Of a DNA stretch of 7,618 nt, positions 5,321-7,618 are shown one piece after another. The notes below the pieces were generated by a model. It was not told where the DNA came from, did no database searches, and saw only the letters and a list, made by a program, of their open reading frames with translations. Numbering within the stretch: position 1 is the stretch's first letter; every line of letters starts with the position of its first letter. This DNA comes from Gammaproteobacteria bacterium (GTDB lineage Bacteria > Pseudomonadota > Gammaproteobacteria > Methylococcales > UBA2780). The stretch spans positions 1-7,618 of the forward strand of contig QNFJ01000102.1 in NCBI GenBank assembly GCA_003646305.1, written 5' to 3'. A program made the position numbers and the translations under genes.

Positions 5321-6676
5321 TTGAAGTCAGAAGGATCATCAGATACGATTGCTGCAATAGCGACCCCTTCAGGTAAAGGAGGGGTCGCTATTGTTCGTGT
5401 TTCAGGCCCCGCTAGTCTGGATATTGCTCAGCAGCTTCTTGGTAGAAAGCCGAAAAAACGACTTGCCCATTATCTTCCGTTTATTGATATTGACGGTTCG
5501 ATAATTGATACGGGTATTGCCCTTTTCTTTCAATCTCCCAACTCATTTACAGGAGAAGATATTCTGGAGCTACAGGGCCATGGTGGGCCTGTCGTGATGG
5601 ATATGTTGCTGAAGCGAGTTCTTGTTGCCGGTGCCCGTTTAGCTGCTCCAGGAGAGTTTACGGAGCGTGCGTACCTCAATAATAAGATAGATCTCGCCCA
5701 GGCAGAGGCGGTTGCAGATCTGATTGAAAGCTCGACGGAGCAAGCGGCTAAATCGGCCCAGCGATCGCTACAGGGACTTTTCTCCAGCCAGATTCATAAG
5801 CTTGTTGAAGAGCTCATAAAAATAAGACTTTATATAGAGGCGGCAATCGATTTTGTCGATGAAGAGATAGACTTTTTGGCGGACGGGGTCATAGAAACCA
5901 GAATCCAGCAGCTTATAAAACAGCTGGAGCTTATTCAGCACTCAGCAAAACAGGGCGCCCTGCTCCGTGACGGGATGACAGTGGTAATTGCAGGCCGGCC
6001 AAATGCGGGAAAATCGAGTTTGTTAAATGCACTTGCAGGGTATGAAGCGGCTATTGTGACCGAGGTTGAGGGGACAACTCGTGATGTTTTGAGAGAGCGA
6101 ATTCAGATTGATGGGATGCCACTCCATATTATTGATACGGCCGGATTAAGAGAAAGTAGTGATCGGGTTGAGCAGGAAGGTATTCGACGTGCTCACGAAG
6201 AGATTAAAAAAGCAGACCGTATTTTGCTTATTATTGATGATAGAGAGCATGAGGAGAAACTGGATGATCTGCTCACCACCCTTCCTCAGAAGATAAAGAT
6301 AACGCGAATCTATAATAAAACGGATTTGACCGGCAGAGCCGTTGAAATAAAAGAGACAGTATCAGGGACAGAGATCGCGCTGTCGGCAAAAAATGGTGAT
6401 GGTATGGCGGAGCTTCATAACCACCTCAAGGCCTGCATGGGCTTTGAGTCTGGAACAGATGATGTTTTTATTGCCAGAAGGCGGCATTTAGATGCGATAA
6501 AGCGGGCGGATGTAGCGGTAAAAGAGAGTCTTATTCAACTGAAAGAATTTAAAGCTGGGGAATTGGCAGCGGAAGAGCTTAAGCTGGCACAGGATGCCCT
6601 TTCAGAAATTACTGGTGAATTCAGTAGCGACGACCTGTTAGGGCGAATCTTCTCAAGCTTTTGTATTGGAAAATAG
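5321..6676 (+). CDS. mnmE: tRNA uridine-5-carboxymethylaminomethyl(34) synthesis GTPase MnmE
   Basis: MnmE works with MnmG to add the (carboxymethyl)aminomethyl group to wobble uridine 34 of certain tRNAs, using a tetrahydrofolate one-carbon donor and GTP hydrolysis. The product is 451 aa (E. coli 454). The N-terminal folate-binding domain (about 1-122) opens with DTIAAIATPSGKGGVAIVRV and contains GHGGPVVMD (86-94) and APGEFTERA (109-117). The G domain interrupts the helical domain and shows G1 GRPNAGKSS (225-233), G2 GTTRD (251-255), G3 DTAG (272-275), G4 NKTD (332-335) and G5 SAK (355-357). The protein ends in the diagnostic FCIGK with the catalytic cysteine C448. The start is TTG, supported by GAGG 8 nt upstream. 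The stop lies 5 bp from the end of a converging gene, and I see no terminator between them. Confidence 0.98.
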   Translation: MKSEGSSDTIAAIATPSGKGGVAIVRVSGPASLDIAQQLLGRKPKKRLAHYLPFIDIDGSIIDTGIALFFQSPNSFTGEDILELQGHGGPVVMDMLLKRVLVAGARLAAPGEFTERAYLNNKIDLAQAEAVADLIESSTEQAAKSAQRSLQGLFSSQIHKLVEELIKIRLYIEAAIDFVDEEIDFLADGVIETRIQQLIKQLELIQHSAKQGALLRDGMTVVIAGRPNAGKSSLLNALAGYEAAIVTEVEGTTRDVLRERIQIDGMPLHIIDTAGLRESSDRVEQEGIRRAHEEIKKADRILLIIDDREHEEKLDDLLTTLPQKIKITRIYNKTDLTGRAVEIKETVSGTEIALSAKNGDGMAELHNHLKACMGFESGTDDVFIARRRHLDAIKRADVAVKESLIQLKEFKAGELAAEELKLAQDALSEITGEFSSDDLLGRIFSSFCIGK

Positions 6677-6681
6677 AGGTC

Positions 6682-7011
6682 CTAGTTAAGGAGAAACGGG
6701 GGGACTTCCTGTTGTTGGTTTTGAGCCCAATGGAGCAGCGCTTTTCTATGGAAAACCTTGCCGCTAGTTGATATAGGGCGCTCGCTTCGACAAGACCAGC
6801 CTTGAGCGGGAATGGAGCTACCGTCCTGAAGGTTAGGAACCTCACGTAATAGTTTTTGCCGAACCTTTTTAACTGCTTCGGGTAAGGCTGAAGTGAGTCC
6901 GAATGGTTCTTCAAAGGGTTCTATTCCGGAGATCAGGAACGCGGCCTCCCAGGCGGTGAAATGCGCTTGAGAGGCCCAATACTGATTGTCCGCCTTTTCA
7001 GGTGGCTCCAC
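6682..7011 (-). CDS. Small protein of unknown function, 109 aa
   Basis: I cannot name this protein. The frame starts at GTG 7011-7009, the furthest upstream start (an in-frame TAA lies just before it), and ends at TAG 6684-6682. No good ribosome binding site is visible. The N-terminus has an aromatic/acidic pattern, YWASQAHFTAWEAAFLISGI followed by EP, and the C-terminus has KVFHRKALLHWAQNQQQEVP. From memory, small uncharacterised proteobacterial proteins share a W...EAA.L..GI.P start and a ...WA......P end, perhaps in DNA-associated or regulatory proteins; this was not checked by search. No signal peptide or membrane segment is seen. It lies 19 bp downstream of the lipoprotein gene on the same strand, so it may be cotranscribed, and converges on mnmE with a 5-bp gap. 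Confidence 0.65.
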   Translation of the reverse strand: MEPPEKADNQYWASQAHFTAWEAAFLISGIEPFEEPFGLTSALPEAVKKVRQKLLREVPNLQDGSSIPAQGWSCRSERPISTSGKVFHRKALLHWAQNQQQEVPPFLLN

Positions 7012-7030
7012 TGATTAATCGTGGGAGTTA

Positions 7031-7555
7031 TTATTTACCGCTAATCTTAGCCATACCACCTTTATAGCTGCGTGCGGGTCGATAGTCTGGCGTCATTGTT
7101 GCCAGGCTCGCTTTGCCGATATTTTCTTTTGAGAAAACCCCACCGAGTTGGCTTTCTATATATTCGACTGCCGAGGTGGACTTCACGGAAACTCGTAGTT
7201 TTTCAGCCAAGGAGCCGGCCAATATGGCTTTAAGTGGCTGATTATAGTAATCGTAAACCTTTGGGTCAGGACTAACTGAAATGAGCAGTGGGTATGTTAC
7301 TTCTGAGTTGATGGTGAGCGCATAAGGGCTCGTTCCATCAAGAGCTACCGCTAATATCTCTTTTTTATTCTTGTCCAGGACAGTAACACTACCCTGTAGG
7401 ACGTTGCCCTGTTCGTTAATAATCGTTAATTTAACGGTGCTGGATTTGCTGCCCCCACTTGATGAAGAGCTCGATTCACCACCACAGCCACTTAGCGTAG
7501 AAAGAAACAAAAGAGAGAGGATGAGAACAGCAAAAGAATGTTTAGTTTTAGTCAT
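7031..7555 (-). CDS. Predicted outer-membrane lipoprotein, function unknown
   Basis: This encodes a 174-aa protein from ATG 7555 to TAA 7033-7031. It begins with a classic lipoprotein signal peptide: a basic n-region (K3, K5), a hydrophobic stretch FAVLILSLLFLSTL (8-21) and the lipobox LSGC (21-24) with C24 as the expected lipidated cysteine. Position +2 is Gly rather than Asp, which predicts transport to the outer membrane. A Gly/Ser-rich linker (25-39) leads to a region with alternating hydrophobic residues, TVKLTIINEQGNVLQGSVTV (40-59), resembling a small beta-sandwich of the carboxypeptidase-regulatory or Ig-like kind. The remainder shows no motif I know. No good ribosome binding site is seen. 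The convincing signal peptide and lipobox are the main grounds for calling it a gene. Confidence 0.8.
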   Translation of the reverse strand: MTKTKHSFAVLILSLLFLSTLSGCGGESSSSSSGGSKSSTVKLTIINEQGNVLQGSVTVLDKNKKEILAVALDGTSPYALTINSEVTYPLLISVSPDPKVYDYYNQPLKAILAGSLAEKLRVSVKSTSAVEYIESQLGGVFSKENIGKASLATMTPDYRPARSYKGGMAKISGK

Positions 7556-7595
7556 AGTTAAGGTCTAAGTTGGGTCAATATAAAAGGTTATTATG

Positions 7596-7608
7596 GCGAA
7601 AGTTTCGC
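7596..7608. repeat. Short perfect palindrome upstream of the lipoprotein gene
   Basis: GCGAAA and TTTCGC are exact reverse complements around a single G. The element lies 41-53 bp upstream of the lipoprotein ATG, a position suited to an operator, and no strong sigma70 promoter is visible between it and the gene. The remaining bases from 7556 to the right edge show nothing else I can assign. Confidence 0.35.
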
Positions 7609-7618
7609 ATATTAGAGG

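Noticed and set aside
6621..6914. Open frame on the minus strand, 97 codons
   Set aside because: It overlaps the mnmE C-terminus and the 109-aa gene in another frame; the product is low in coherent motifs, whereas the 109-aa frame fits between its neighbours.
7371..7568. Open frame on the plus strand, 65 codons
   Set aside because: It is antisense to the lipoprotein signal peptide and linker, which form a much more convincing gene.
1..7618. CRISPR arrays, tRNA or rRNA genes, insertion sequences, phage or defence genes
   Set aside because: No regularly spaced repeats, cloverleaf-like genes, transposase motifs or terminal inverted repeats were found; nearly all bases are accounted for by housekeeping genes.

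Overview
This is the replication-origin neighbourhood of a gammaproteobacterial chromosome. The order dnaN-dnaA on the minus strand, facing away from rpmH-rnpA-yidD-yidC-mnmE on the plus strand, is the arrangement known from Pseudomonas, Marinobacter and relatives. The proteins read like those of that group: DnaA, L34, YidC and MnmE all follow the gammaproteobacterial pattern. The DNA leans towards A+T, which suggests a marine or other low-to-moderate GC lineage rather than Pseudomonas itself. I cannot name the genus.

Layout. Positions 1-1055 hold nearly all of dnaN (sliding clamp; about 15 C-terminal codons lie off the left edge). A 213-bp AT-rich gap follows. It contains one perfect DnaA box, a perfect E. 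coli-type origin 13-mer and two near-consensus boxes, so it is the best candidate for an origin-unwinding region. dnaA (1269-2612) starts with TTG. The 236-bp dnaA-rpmH gap carries a 13-bp perfect inverted repeat, a second perfect DnaA box and a sigma70-type rpmH promoter. From 2849 to 6676 the plus strand is a tightly packed or overlapping gene string: rpmH (too short for most ORF scans), rnpA, yidD, yidC and mnmE. At the right end two minus-strand genes converge on mnmE: a 109-residue protein of unknown function and, 19 bp upstream of it, a 174-residue predicted outer-membrane lipoprotein.

How the genes fit together. DnaA binds the boxes on either side of its own gene to start replication and probably to control its own expression, and DnaN is the processivity clamp for the resulting forks. 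The plus-strand string joins ribosome and RNA maturation (L34, the RNase P protein, the tRNA-modifying GTPase MnmE) to membrane protein insertion (YidD, YidC).

I see no previously undescribed system here. Seven of the nine genes are highly conserved housekeeping genes. The points worth a second look are the bipartite origin signals, the hairpin in the dnaA leader, the rpmH/rnpA start overlap, and the two lineage-specific genes at the right end.
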